Part shown: positions 10,495-22,029 of the stretch, in pieces
How the letters are laid out: each line of letters begins with the position of its first letter
Position numbering within the stretch: the first letter of the stretch is position 1
From: Persicaria tinctoria
Taxonomy: Eukaryota; Streptophyta; Magnoliopsida; Caryophyllales; Polygonaceae
Direction: 5' to 3'
Length of the DNA: 64,000 nt
Assembly (NCBI GenBank): GCA_037127255.1
Contig: JBANSL010000020.1
Coordinates: forward strand, 60,771,598-60,835,597
Position numbers and translations under genes: made by a program
The notes under the pieces: model-generated
The model's database searches: none
What the model saw: only the letters and a program-made list of their open reading frames with translations
What the model was told of the DNA's origin: nothing

Positions 10495-11207
10495 TTAATC
10501 CGTGAGCTGTTTTCGCATTCTTATTCGGTCTTCATTTTTTTTTTACTCAGGATGATTATTTTTTCTTTTGTTTTCGCATTCTTATTCGGTCTTCAATTTT
10601 TTTTTTTACTCAGGATGATTATTTTTTCTTTTGTATATTGATCTCTATTCAATTCATTTGATGTTTCTTCTTTGACGGTTAACCAGTTTGCCTATTTTCA
10701 GCTTATTAATACATACAACAGACATATTTGGTTGATCAAATCACTTTTCTTAAAAAAATTAAAAATTGTTTATAAAAAATTAACTTAATATACTGAACCC
10801 TATTAAATATATAAAAAAAAAACAAATTTTCTACAATGCTCTAGAAAACATTCACAATTGAAAAGACTAAGATTTGCTTAAAGGAATTGGCAAAAATATG
10901 CAATACACTTTTTGTAACCTACGATCATACACTTAGAACGCAAGTCAAGATTTCATTAGTTGACTTGATAAAGATAGACTACATACCTCCTGTCATAAAA
11001 TTGTGTGTGTGTGGGACTATTTTGTTTTATATAGAAGCCTTTTTTTTCATGTTAATTACTTTGGGTGGGAAATTGCAAGACTCAATCACATTCACATATG
11101 AACATCTACAATGCTATACATAGAAATTTAAAATGACATAATTTTATGAAAGATTTATAAGCATTATATTTAAAAAAATATTTATCAAAAAAATATATAT
11201 GGGCGTG
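10495..11207. other. AT-rich intergenic DNA with a short tandem duplication
   Basis: A roughly 65-base segment containing GTTTTCGCATTCTTATTCGG is repeated in tandem at about 10509-10640. Otherwise no gene or bounded repeat is seen. Confidence 0.5.
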
Positions 11208-12077
11208 TTTGGCTGTGGTGGGAGGGGATGGAAGAGAAGGGGGAGCTTTGTGAACCGTGCACGCATGTTTGACACACGGGATGTAGTTAGATAAAAGAGG
11301 ATGAGGATGAGAATGAAACACCAAAAAATGGGTTTTTTTCCACCTAGAAAAAGGAGGGTGGAGGGGATGGGGATGTTTCTAATTTGCCCTCGTCATCTTC
11401 AACCTTCCTCCCTCTCTCCTCCCACCCTACAGTCACCACTAACTCTCACCTAAGTCCTCCTCCTCTGTCGCCCTTGTCGGCCGACCACCGACGCCGCCAA
11501 CCACCGTCGTCAACGCAACCGATACGGAAACTCCTAGGATAAGCCGATCTGTCAATTTCCGTACTCCTCCGTCACCAGCTATCGTATTGCCGCCCTCGTA
11601 TCATTTTTCTCTCCGCTCTCTGATGATGGTTTATTGGTTTCGGATGAAACCCTAACCACTGGTTTCGGTTGAAACAACAAAAGCCCCAAATAAATTCACA
11701 CCCAAATCAGCAAATTGAAGCCAGGGGGCGTTGTGGGCGGGTTCACTTGGGTCACGAGTTGCTGTCGGAGGCTTCTGTGAAAGAACCGAAAATCTGAAAT
11801 CAAGGGATTGAAGAAAGGGGATGACGATTGAAGAAGATGAGTTTGGATTGAGTGGTATTTGGGAGGGGCATATTCGTCCTTTCATGTCAATTAGCGGTGG
11901 CAAATGTGTCTTTTTGGGTGTCTTCATCCCAAAATACTTTAACACACGACCAAACACGAACGGGATTAAACTGACTTCAAATCTCCACCTCGTCCACCCC
12001 GAAATTCCATCCCCATCTCTTCTACCCCCAAAAATCCATCCCCGTCCACCTACCCACATCCAGTTGTCAAACACGCG
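11208..12077. mobile_element. Long-TIR DNA element with captured-looking GC-rich interior
   Basis: It begins GGGCGTGTTTGGCTGTGG and ends with TTGTCAAACACGCG, inverted partners. The next 60-80 bases at each side are G-rich (left) and C-rich (right) imperfect inverted arms. The interior has a GC-rich, C/T-biased segment (11390-11600) resembling a plant 5' UTR or start of coding sequence, which suggests a captured gene fragment. No transposase is present. Frames inside it lack homology that I recognise. Confidence 0.55.
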
Positions 12078-12125
12078 TCTATATGTGTGTGCGCGCGCAC
12101 ACCGCGTAGTATATGAGATCCACAC

Positions 12126-12320
12126 TGTGGGGATGTGGTTGTTCCACATCGGTAATACATAGAATGCTTGAACAATATATAAGGTTGAAGGCTAGGGCTA
12201 ATCCTCTCATTGCCAATTGGTTTTGAGATGGAACCCTGGAACTCCGTTTGAGTTTATATGTTGTTCGAGTCTCCCGTATGTGGACCCGCACACACGACCT
12301 CGACCCTCCAACTTGTCTTT
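12126..12320. repeat. Possible LTR/TRIM-type remnant
   Basis: TGTGGGGATG is followed by GTTCCACATCGG, then ATATATAAGG and ATTGCCAATTGGTTTTGAG, an order seen in small plant LTR (TRIM-like) repeats. No second LTR or target duplication was found. Confidence 0.3.
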
Positions 12321-12707
12321 GACCCCACCGGGAACCGACTTTAACACACACCAATTTTTTTTTAAATCCACACTAGTTAAAATCATAACGTGGAAACTAA
12401 ATACATGTCAAATAAGGGTTTAGGACACACGTCGATATGAACGTGGTGTCCTAAACCTTGATTTATTTTCGATTTTCAGTATCTACATCCACGTCGATCT
12501 ATACATGGCACCACCACGTCATTAAAATAAACTTGACAACTTAAATACACTATAATAGTTTCTTTTCATATATTAATTAAAATACAAGGTAAGATCGATA
12601 TACGTGAGTTTCTAAACTCTTATTCCACGATCTATGTATATAACCTCACTCTCCACCATGCACATACATACATGCATACATATGTACATATATGAATATG
12701 TAATATA

Positions 12708-13091
12708 TTAAGCATAACTACACATTCCATAGAAGCAGGAGCTCCCCCTCATACACTCGTTGTCACAGGTGCCGCAGTGGAGGCGATTAGAGCTGGGGTT
12801 CACGCACGTCCCGGCGCAGCAAATCTCCGAGAAGCCGCACCTCTTCCCGCACGCCCCGCAGCTGAACGAACTGGTCGAGAAGTCGACGCACTGGCCTTTG
12901 CAGCAGTCCGGCCCCGCGCTCCCGGGCGTCCTGCACACCGCAGGGTTGCGATTGCAGTTCATGCCGCCTCGCGGAGTGTAGTAGCCTCCATAAGAAGGCG
13001 GCAAATAGGCGTCGAAAGAGGCCGCGTACGCATTGGCGACAACCAATGCGAATAAGAGGAAGATGAAGAGGTTCTTTGGAGATTCCATCAT
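12708..13091 (-). CDS. STIG1-like cysteine-rich secreted protein
   Basis: This single-exon gene encodes 127 residues. An N-terminal signal peptide (about residues 1-23, hydrophobic FIFLLFALVVANAYA) is followed by a spacer and a cysteine-rich domain with 16 cysteines in the pattern of the stigma-specific protein STIG1 family (for example PDCCKGQCV, CGACGKRC, ICCAGTCV, HCGTCDNEC). Family members are secreted; STIG1 acts in pistil exudate and pollen tube growth, while many paralogues have no known role. Two consecutive ATG codons open the frame; the first is used here. A TATA box lies about 80 bases upstream. The plus-strand frames over it are shadows. Confidence 0.9.
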   Translation of the reverse strand: MMESPKNLFIFLLFALVVANAYAASFDAYLPPSYGGYYTPRGGMNCNRNPAVCRTPGSAGPDCCKGQCVDFSTSSFSCGACGKRCGFSEICCAGTCVNPSSNRLHCGTCDNECMRGSSCFYGMCSYA

Positions 13092-13167
13092 CAGTTTTGT
13101 GGATGGTTAAGTTTTAGCTTGTGAGTTAGATTTTTTGGATGGAGAATAAAGAAGAGGTGTGAATTGG

Positions 13168-13177
13168 GTATTTATAG
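13168..13177 (-). promoter_or_regulatory. TATA box of the STIG1-like gene
   Basis: The minus strand reads CTATAAATAC 77 bases upstream of the first ATG, a good plant TATA box at a plausible distance for a short 5' UTR. Confidence 0.65.
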
Positions 13178-13959
13178 TATTGGAATAGTTAGATTAATAT
13201 ACTTTGTGTTTGATTTAGAAAAGTTAGGTATTAACCAATTAACTTATATAATGTGTACAAAAATAAAGTCTGAGCCTATTAGGACATCCGATTAGATTAG
13301 GTAAAATTACGAGTTAAGACCTTGTTTGGTTGAGTTGTATGGAATCGAAGGGAAATGATCGAGTCAAATTTTATTTATAAAGTTTGTGTAATTGTTATTT
13401 TTTTTATGGGTCTATATAAGGAGATAGGAAATGGTCAGAACATTTTAGGGGATATGATTAGTCTGTTCTCGATCTAATATTAAGATATAATGATAATAAC
13501 AATTAGAACCTTCGTTACGAGGATAATCTTGATTAAGTCATAAATCATATGCACAGAAAAATAGGTTCCAAATGCAAACGAAATTGTGTGAGGTGATAAC
13601 AAAACTATGTACTTAAAATGAAATTATTTTTCCCAATATTTTTTTTTTTTTTGGTAAATATATGGTTTTGGAGATTACTGCTGGGCCGATAGGGATTGTG
13701 GCGTCAACCCTACATGGGCCCATGCCTGCCCTCAGGAACAGCCCAGGTTGCGTATTCCACATGGGCTTCTTCAATTAGTTTGATGTTGATCTTCGACTTT
13801 CAAATTTTGCATATCGAAGGAGACAAAAAAAAAAAGGAGAGTCAAAAATCAAAAGTCAAATTTGACCTGCATTTTTAGTTTTTTTTTTTTTTTTTAATTA
13901 GGTAAGATTTTGGATAGGACGAGTCTACCCGATAGTATCATTGCGAATAAGGTACTGAA

Positions 13960-15540
13960 GACCATGATCATTGAGAACCTCTAGCCCTTGGTAAAGCGAC
14001 TAAGATGTGCAATCTCATCAGTCACTTTATTGTCACAACGGAGGACATGGGAGAAAGAAATGTTGTCGACTCATTGAATGACCAGTTTAATATCTGACAT
14101 GAGAAACTCGATCTCCCACGAGCAGCGGGAATTATCCAGTAATGCAAGAGCTTCAGCCCTTGCAATAATGCAAGAGCTTCAGCCTTAATATAGGATTATG
14201 TTTTCCCACATTCTGGTTCCCCATAAATATTGGGTGCCTTTCCCATATGATGTAGCCACGGGAACCGTGTTGATTAGAGGTTGTATAACCATCAAAATTT
14301 AATTTGAAGGTGCCTACTGGTGGTTTCTTCCATTTACTTGACTTTCTATTATTGTTTTTTTCTACTCCGTGCTCTTATCGAACAACGGTTTTGGAAGTTG
14401 GAATCCTTGTCGTCGTTGAATTTACGTGCTGGAGACCAATTGTCCACAAATGTTTGAATCGTAGTATAAAACTCTAAATTGGTCGGAATTGCAGCGTTTG
14501 AGAAGGTGATATGGTTTCTGAAAAACCAAGTAGCTAGTCCACTATCTTGTCGCCAAAAGGCTTTTATTTTCATTATTTAACCTGTCACCAATAAACTTGA
14601 TTATTGGTCTTATGTCTCTAGATTGTCTGGCTTTTGGAAATTAGATACTCAACCGAAGATCAAACTATAGGCAATTGACGTTGTGAACAAGTAATTCTTT
14701 TCTGGCCACCAATATAGTCTGTCTTCAAAATAATTGGTTGGAAGTGGAATTGAGAGTATGTCATCAACCATTTATTTTGGAAGATTACCCTCTAATTTCT
14801 CAACCCACCATTTTTCTCCTATTATGTATTCACCAATTGTTTCTTCCTGATTTGCTATGTGAGGACATTCGCTGCGGGACGATAATGAAACCGTATAAAC
14901 CCAGTTGTCCGCCAAAAGTTTGATTGTCTTGCCATTACCCACTAACCAAATTATGCCCGTTTTGAATTTATTTATCGATTAGAGGGCATAACTTAGACTA
15001 CTTCCAAGAGCTTCCTCCCTTTCCTTTTATAGTTGAGGATGTCTGTACCCTTTAGGTATTTGTGGTTAATTAGTTTAACCCACATATTGCAGGGTATATC
15101 TAATATTTTCCATAACAATTTCATCTGAAGAGCCTTATTCATCTCGCTTGCTTTGCGAATTCCCAATCTTTTCTTTTTCTTTGGGTTACAGATCATATTG
15201 GATCCAATAAGAATGATGTTGAAGGTCCTTATTCCAGAAGAACGTTCTATTTATTTCATCAAGTCCTTTATAAATTGTAACTTTACATTGTATAGAGGGA
15301 TTTAGCTGATAAATTGGATCCAATAAGAATCTTACGACTTTGTTGTGACAAGGCGTTTGGCCTCCACTTGATTAACTGCTATTTTAATTTACAAACGATT
15401 TCATCAAAAGTTTTCTTATTGATGCGACTGTTAATGATTGGACAATCAATGTATTTCTGTATATTTTTCGATTTCGTTATTCCATTTTGGCTATTCCTAC
15501 CATCCTACCATGGTTTGAAATGACTTTTGATTATCGACGC
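13960..15540 (-). mobile_element. LINE remnant, minus strand (left copy)
   Basis: Degenerate minus-strand frames resemble the 3' half of a plant non-LTR retrotransposon ORF2: the C-terminal reverse-transcriptase region (GIRKASEMNKALQMKLLWKI), then a divergent linker and the start of an RNase H domain (GTFKLNFDG at about 14300). Many stops and frameshifts are present. The 5' half is missing. A parallel copy lies at 19130-20640. Confidence 0.7.
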
Positions 15541-15640
15541 GACATGACTAAAATTTAGCTTGAAATAACTTCTATCTGAAAAGCATAAATTTATTACTAG
15601 TATTGAATATAAGACTTCCTAAATAAGAGTCGAACTCTAG

Positions 15641-15964
15641 AGGTCCGTTTGGCAACGCATGTAGCTTTTCGAAGCTTTTGATTTTAATATTTTTATAGTT
15701 TTAAATAAGTGAAATGTAAGATTTTAATTTAATTAGCTTTTGAAATCGGATTTTCAACAGCTACTCACCCTAAGCTTATCATAATTCTACTCATTTTTCT
15801 CCTATCTGATCAGCTAGTTTATAACAGCTACTCTATCAGCTGAGTTACCAACACCTTACTAGCTTATGAAAACTCTAATTTAATATATATTTAACACACT
15901 TAATCAATCAACTCCAGCTACTCTATCAGCTTCAGCTACCTATCAACTACTTGTTATTAAACCC
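15641..15964. mobile_element. TIR MITE present only in the left duplicate
   Basis: A block of about 320 bases starting GGTCCGTTTGGCAACGC and ending near ATTAAACCCC interrupts sequence that is continuous in the right copy (about 20938). Its interior shares AGCTGATAAA-type words in inverted arrangement with the element at 10134-10494. Confidence 0.6.
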
Positions 15965-16708
15965 CGACTTTGTCGTCTTTCACAAGGATAAAATGTACTT
16001 ATTTTATTGTTAAGATATGATTAGTGAAATTAGTGTTTAGAGTTTAGATACGGTAATTTAATTAGTTTGTTTGACTTTAATTTGTACACTAATTTGGCAT
16101 TATATAACTCAAATGCAGTATATGACTAGATGACGTAACAAGCTAGTATAACGGAAGTAAGAGACGGTGGGTATATACGGAGTATTCAAATTCATCGGAT
16201 TGATAATACTCACTTTTCCTCATATTTCGGTTACACAAGCAACAAGGTCCTTGCCTATTTATGTATGAAAATCAGACAACAATAACAAATCCAATTTATC
16301 AGATTGAGATTAAGGGTCTAGAAGAGGAAGGTATACGATACTACCAAACAATGGATAAGTTTACTAACAATTCTAAGTTCTAACCACACAAACATTTTTT
16401 CCTAAGTATATTTTGAATGAATTATTTTTTAAAAGATAAGATGTGAACTGATTTGTGTGTGTGTGTGTGTTTTGGCTATATGATATACTACATTGAAGGC
16501 TTACTAAAAAACCGGTGGTAAGACAGAAATGACCCTTACAAGAGGTTGATGATTTAAATTTGTAAGAAGTGGATGCTTAATTCTTCATAGGTTTTGATGA
16601 ACCTGTCTAGCTTTTCCTGTTCGATTAGGTGCTACTATGCTAAAAGCCTAGAACCTTCATTGGTTTGAGAGAACTTGTCTGACTTTGTCGGCTCGAGTGA
16701 TTTACATG

Positions 16709-17052
16709 TAGGGGTGTTATATATTTGAGCCGAGTGAGCTGAGTTTGACATGTTCAAGCTTGGTTCGTTTGTTAAACGAGCTTGAGCCGAGCCTAATTTT
16801 GAAACGAGCTTTTTATTTTGTTCAAGTTTGGCTTGTTTAGAAAATGAACGAGATCGAGCCGAGCTTTTTTCGAGCTTTAAATAGTTCTACTTGGTTATAA
16901 CATGTTAACTTAAAGAAAATTTTAGAAATTTCATAAAATTCGAGCTTTATTCGAACGAGCCGAGCTTTCAACCGAGCTTAAAATTTTGTTCAAGCTCGGC
17001 TTGTTTAAATAAGTGAGCGAACTCGAACTGTTAAATTCATATAACAGCCCTA
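16709..17052. mobile_element. hAT-type MITE (GAGCTCG family), 344 bp
   Basis: The element runs from TAGGGGTGTTAT to ATAACAGCCCTA and is flanked by the exact 8-base duplication TTTACATG at 16701-16708 and 17053-17060. The interior is rich in GAGCCGAGC words. It matches 27080-27473 in the opposite orientation. TAGGG-type ends and 8-base target sites are typical of hAT non-autonomous elements. Confidence 0.9.
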
Positions 17053-17244
17053 TTTACATGCATGCCAGTGTTCGAACCCTTACTCGATAACTTTGGGTCT
17101 TGAGAAGCCCTAATCATATTTTTTTTTTTAAATAACGGGCCAATAACTAACTAGCCTCTTTAATGGGCTTGGATGACAAATAAGGGCCCATTTAACAGCC
17201 CACACTTGTCCAAACGGGGAAAAAAAAATCAAAATCACCTCTAA

Positions 17245-17570
17245 GACTATCTACGGTGCTGTGCTGGGCAAATATTTTTTAGACATTTTTTTAACTCCAA
17301 TGGTAGTCGTGAGTGTGTGCACATTTGAGCATGTGATGTGCAAATCACCATTTCCCCCTGTGCAAAAATCTTTAAAAAAAGCAAGACAATTTCATTTGTT
17401 TATTTTTTTTATGATTTTATTTTTTTTTTGTTTTAAATGAATTGTATTTCAATGGTGGGTAAAAAATTCACATTTCATCAATGGAGCAAATTGCTAAAAA
17501 GTTATGTGTATTTTTACCCATCTCATGCAAATGTGTACATTTTGCACAAGACCAACCATTGTCGATGGTC
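17245..17570. mobile_element. Tourist-like MITE just before the PPR pseudogene start
   Basis: Ends GACTATCTACGG and TTGTCGATGGTC are imperfect inverted repeats with TAA on each side (17242-17244 and 17571-17573), the target site of PIF/Harbinger (Tourist) elements. The right copy of the duplication lacks this block. The TAA target overlaps the pseudogene ATG by one base. Confidence 0.7.
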
Positions 17571-17571
17571 T

Positions 17572-18398
17572 AATGAGCAGGCTAAGAGTTCGCCTCAGAG
17601 CACCGCCACCTCCACCTTACGTCGCCGATGATCCGGCCACGTTCACCAAGTCCTTCAATGGAGCAATCACTTGACTGTCCTCGGGAGGCCTTCACAATGA
17701 CGTTCTTCTAACGTTCTCTTCTATGGTTGAATCCAACATTGCGACCGACGCCCACACTTACCCGAGCCTTTTCAAGGCCTGCTCCTCGATCGACCTCCTC
17801 TCCTTGGGTCGTTCGTTGCATAAACGTCCCATCGTCGATGGTTACTCCTCTGATTCGTACGTTTCGTCTTCCTTGATCACTCTTTATGCCAAGTTTTGTA
17901 AGGTTCAGAGTGCGCGGAATGTGTTCGATAAAATGCCTGAAAGAAATATCATTCCTTGGACTTCTATGATAGGATGCTATTCTAGCTCGGGTGACGTTGA
18001 TAGAGCGTTTGGTATGTTTAATTCGATGAGGATGGAGGATGTGTCGCCGAGTTCAATCACTCTGCTGAGCTTGCTTACTGGGTTGAGCGAGCTTGTCCTG
18101 TTGGAATGTGTACATGCTATTGCTTTACAATGTGGTTTGGATTATGATGTGAATTTAGCCAATTTATGCTTCATCTGTATGGGGTGTGTGGGAGAATGAG
18201 GGCTGCAAGGGGTTTGTTTGACGGTATGGTTCGAAGGGATGTCGTGTCATGGAACTCGTTACTTTCAGGATATGCTCATTGTGGTGATTTTCAGGCAATT
18301 ATGGGGGTTTTGAAGGGGATGAGGGTTGAAGGAGTTAAACCAGATCACAAGACATTCAGAACTCTTCTAATGTCAGCAAACTCTTTTAAGAGTGGTTT
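17572..18398 (+). pseudogene. Truncated PPR pseudogene (5' part of the 22030 gene)
   Basis: This closely matches codons 1 to about 277 of the intact PPR gene at 22030-24153. Defects: a CGA-to-TGA stop after SFNGAIT (17672-17674), a two-base deletion after NLAN near 18164, and loss of everything after about 18396 where the tandem duplication junction lies. The start ATG follows directly on a MITE insertion, so the original promoter is displaced. No functional product is expected. Confidence 0.9.
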
Positions 18399-19129
18399 GA
18401 TTTAGAAAAGTTAGGTATTAACCAATTAACTTATATAATGTGTACAAAAATAAAGTCTGAGCCTATTAGGACATCCGATTAGATTAGGTAGAATTACGAG
18501 TTAAGACCTTGTTTGGTTGAGTTGTATGGAATCGAAGGAAAATGATCGAGTCAAATTTTATTTATAAAGTTTGTGTAATTGTTACTTTTTTTATGGGTCT
18601 ATATAAGGAGATAGGAAATGATCAGAGCATTTTAGGAGATATGATTAGTCTATTCTCGATCTAATATTAAGATATAATGATAATAACAATTAGAACCTTC
18701 GTTACGAGGATAATCTTGATATAGTCATAAATCATATGCACAGAAAAATAGGTTCCAAATGCAAACGAAATTGTGTGAGGTGATAACAAAACTATGTACT
18801 TAAAATGAAATTATTTTTCCCAATATTTTTTTTTGGTAAATATATGGTTTTGGAGATTACTGCTGGGCCGATAGGGATTGTGGCGTCAACTCTACATGGG
18901 CCCATCGCTTGCTCCCAGGAACAGCCCAGGTTGCGTATTCCACATGGGCTTCTCCAATTAGTTTAATGTTGATCCTCGACTTTCAAATTTTGCATATCGA
19001 AGGAGACAAAAAAAAAAAAAAAAAAAAATCAAAAGTCAAATTTGACCTGCATTTTTAGTTTTTTTTTTTTTTTTAAAATTAGGTAAGATTTTGGATAGGA
19101 CGAGTCTACCCGATAGTATCATTGCGAAT

Positions 19130-20640
19130 GAGGTACTGAAGACCAGGATCATTGAGAACCTCTAGCCCTTGGTAAAGCGACTAAGATGTGCAAGATCATC
19201 AGTCACTTTATTGTCAGAACGGGGCACATGGGAGAAAGAAATGTTGTCGAATCATTGAATGAGCAGTTTAATATATGACATGAGAAACTGGATCTCCCAC
19301 GAGCAGCGGGAATTATTCAGTAGGTGTGTGATTATTATTTAAGAGTCCCCTTCAATTTGGAGATTTGAAATACGTAACTCTTTGACTTTTGCACCCCTTG
19401 CAATAATGCAAGAGCTTCAGCCTTAATATAGGATTATGTTTTCCCACATTCTGGTTCCCCATAAATATTGGGTGCTTTTCCCAGATGATGTAGCCACGGG
19501 AACCGTGTTGATTAGAGGTTGTAGAACCATCAAAATTTAATTTGAAGGTGTCTACTGGTGGTTTCTTCCATTTACTTGACTTTCTATTATAGTGTTGTTT
19601 TTACTCTATGCTCTTATTAGACAACGGTTTTGGAAGTTGGAATCCTTGTCGTCGTTGATTTTCATGTGCTCGAGACCAATTGTCCACAAATGTTTGAACT
19701 GTGGTATAAAACTCTAAATTGGTCGGAATTGCATCGTTTGAGAAGGTGACCTGGTTTTTGAAAACCAAAAGACTTTTATTTCCACGCTCTTGTCGCCAAA
19801 AGACTTTTATTTTCATTATTTAACCCGTCACCAATAAACCTAATTATTGGTCCGATGTCTCTAGATTGGTGGATTAGTGCTTGAATGACATATTGATCTG
19901 TTCGTGTGAGTACCCCTTGAAGGGTATGTGCTTGACACTCAAAGAACAAATGAGTATCATCTTCAGGTGCATCATTACAGAATACACAAGTATTTGTCCT
20001 CCCAAAATTTGGTTGTCTTGCCATTACCCACTGACCAAATTAGGCATGTTTTGAATTTACTTACCAGAGGGCATAACTTAAACCACTGACAAGAGCTTCC
20101 TCCCTTCCTTTTATAGTTGAGGATGACTATACCCTTTAGGTATTTGTGGTTTATCAGTTTAACACACATATTGTAGGGTTCATCTAATATTTTCCACAAC
20201 AGTTTCATCTGAAGAGCCTCGTTCATCTCGCATTCTTTGCGAATTCTCAATCCTCCCTTTTATTTGGTTTACATATACTATCCCAACTTATAAGGGGACG
20301 ATGTTGAAGATCCTTATTCCAAAAGAACGTTCTATTTATTTGATCAAGTTCTTTATATATGAATTGTAGTTGGAAGCATGAAACTTTGCATTGTATATAG
20401 AGATTTAGCTAACAAATTACATCCAATAAGAATCGCACAACCTTTTTGTGACAAGGTATTTTCCCTCCACCTGGTTAGGTGTTCTTTTGATTTACAAACG
20501 ATTTCATCAAAAGTTTCCTTATTGGTACGATCGTCAATGATTGGATAATCAATGTATTTTTCTAGTATTCTTTTATTGGAAATACCCAAGTATCTTTCAA
20601 TTTCCGTTATTCCATTTATGGATTATCGATGCGACCTGCA
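19130..20640 (-). mobile_element. LINE remnant, minus strand (right copy)
   Basis: In minus-strand order the frames show the reverse-transcriptase C-terminus (NKETFDEIVCKSKEHLTRW, then LYTMQSFMLP at about 20370), a following MNEALQMKLLWKIL block, the zinc-knuckle zf-RVT region (CVFCNDAPEDDTHLFFEC at about 19930-19990), and the RNase H start (KLNFDG at about 19535). The frames are broken. This is a 5'-truncated, inactive LINE. Confidence 0.75.
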
Positions 20641-20692
20641 TTTTTAGTCATGATTTATAGCTTGAAATAACTTCTGAAAAGCATAAATTTTG

Positions 20693-20857
20693 TAGCCTCA
20701 GTCGGGGTGGCTCACTGGTGAGGAATAAGGGGGATGTCAGGAGGTCTCGGGTTCGATCCCTATCTCCGCCCCTTTCCTTGGATAAAAATCCAATCTTTGC
20801 CTTGTTCCTTTCAAGTGGGTCGAGCCGGTCGCCGGTTTTGGTGGTTCCTCGTGATAA
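20693..20857 (+). mobile_element. tRNA-derived SINE, family 1
   Basis: An A-box-like GTGGCTCACTGGT (20707-20719) and a B-box GGGTTCGATCCC (20749-20760) mark a tRNA-derived SINE. It is flanked by a repeated GAAATAACTTCTGAAAA...CATAAATTTTG segment (20664-20692 and 20858-20895; the right copy carries seven extra bases). The same position in the left duplicate is empty, so it inserted after the duplication. Confidence 0.85.
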
Positions 20858-22029
20858 GAAATAACTTCTGAAAACTGAAAAGCATAAATTTTGTATTGAA
20901 TACAAGGCTCCGTAAATAGGAGTCGAACTCAAGACTTCTAGGACTTTGTTGTCAATTTCACAAGGATAAAATGTACATATTTTATTGTTAAAATAAGATT
21001 AGTGTTTAGAGTTTGAGATACCGTAATTTAATTAGTATAGCGGAAGTAAGAGACGGTGGGTATATATTCAAATTCATCGGACTGATAATACTCACTTTTC
21101 CTCATATTTCGGTTACACAAGCAACAAGGTCTTTGTCTTTGCCTATTTATGTATGAAAATCAGACAACAATAACAAATCCAATTTATAAGATTGAGATTA
21201 AGGGTCTAGAAGAGGAAGGTATACGATACTATCAAACAATGGACAAGTTTATTAACGATTCTAAGTTCTAACCACACGATAAACATTTTTTCGTAAGTTG
21301 ATTTTGAATGGATTATTCTTTACATGTTTTGATAAATCTATATGGCTTTTCTGGTTCAATTGGGTGCTCGAACCTTCATTGATTTGAGTGAGTTTATCTG
21401 ACTTGGATTCTAGTGGGGTGTTGTTAAATATACCTTAAATATGAATTAAACAAATGCCCGTAATATGGTACCACGTCCCTTTCAATATACAAGTAAACAT
21501 TGGAAATCGAAGACAAATCAGGATTTAGGGTACCACGTTCGTATTGACGTGAGTAAACCGAGATAATGATTTATGGTGTATTTAGTTTTCGGAGGGTGCA
21601 CCAAAAAAAAAAAAAAGTTTTCGGAGGTTATAGCAATTTGCATGCATAGTGTTCGAACTCGTACTCAATAACTTGGGTCTTGGGAAGCTCAAAATCATTT
21701 TATTTTTTTTTATAAAAAAATCTGGCCAATAACTAACTTAGAATGAATGAATGAATTGAAGAAGGGCCCATGTTTTATTTTGAGTGTTTACGCTTTTGTT
21801 GAATGAATGAATTGAAGAAAGAGAATCAAGAAGAGAAAGGAATGAACTCCATTGATGCAGAGCTCTGTGAGAAAGAAAAATAAGAAGAGGACGGATACCA
21901 AACTTTTCTTCCATTCATGATTTAACTCTCTATACCAGATTATTTGACTTTTACAGTTTGGAAACTGAAAATTAAAACAATTACCCATATCCTCAGGACC
22001 TCAACAAATAGCCCACACTTGTCCGGGTG

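Larger units (their letters stand above)
13209..18398 (+). repeat. Tandem duplication, left copy
   Basis: From TTTGATTTAGAAAAGTTAGG at 13209 the sequence matches 18396 onward almost base for base over the LINE remnant, then discontinuously up to the PPR start. It differs from the right copy by a MITE at 15641-15964, an hAT MITE at 16709-17052 and a MITE at 17245-17570. It ends inside a PPR gene at about codon 277, where the right copy begins; the junction lies in a shared T run. Confidence 0.85.
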
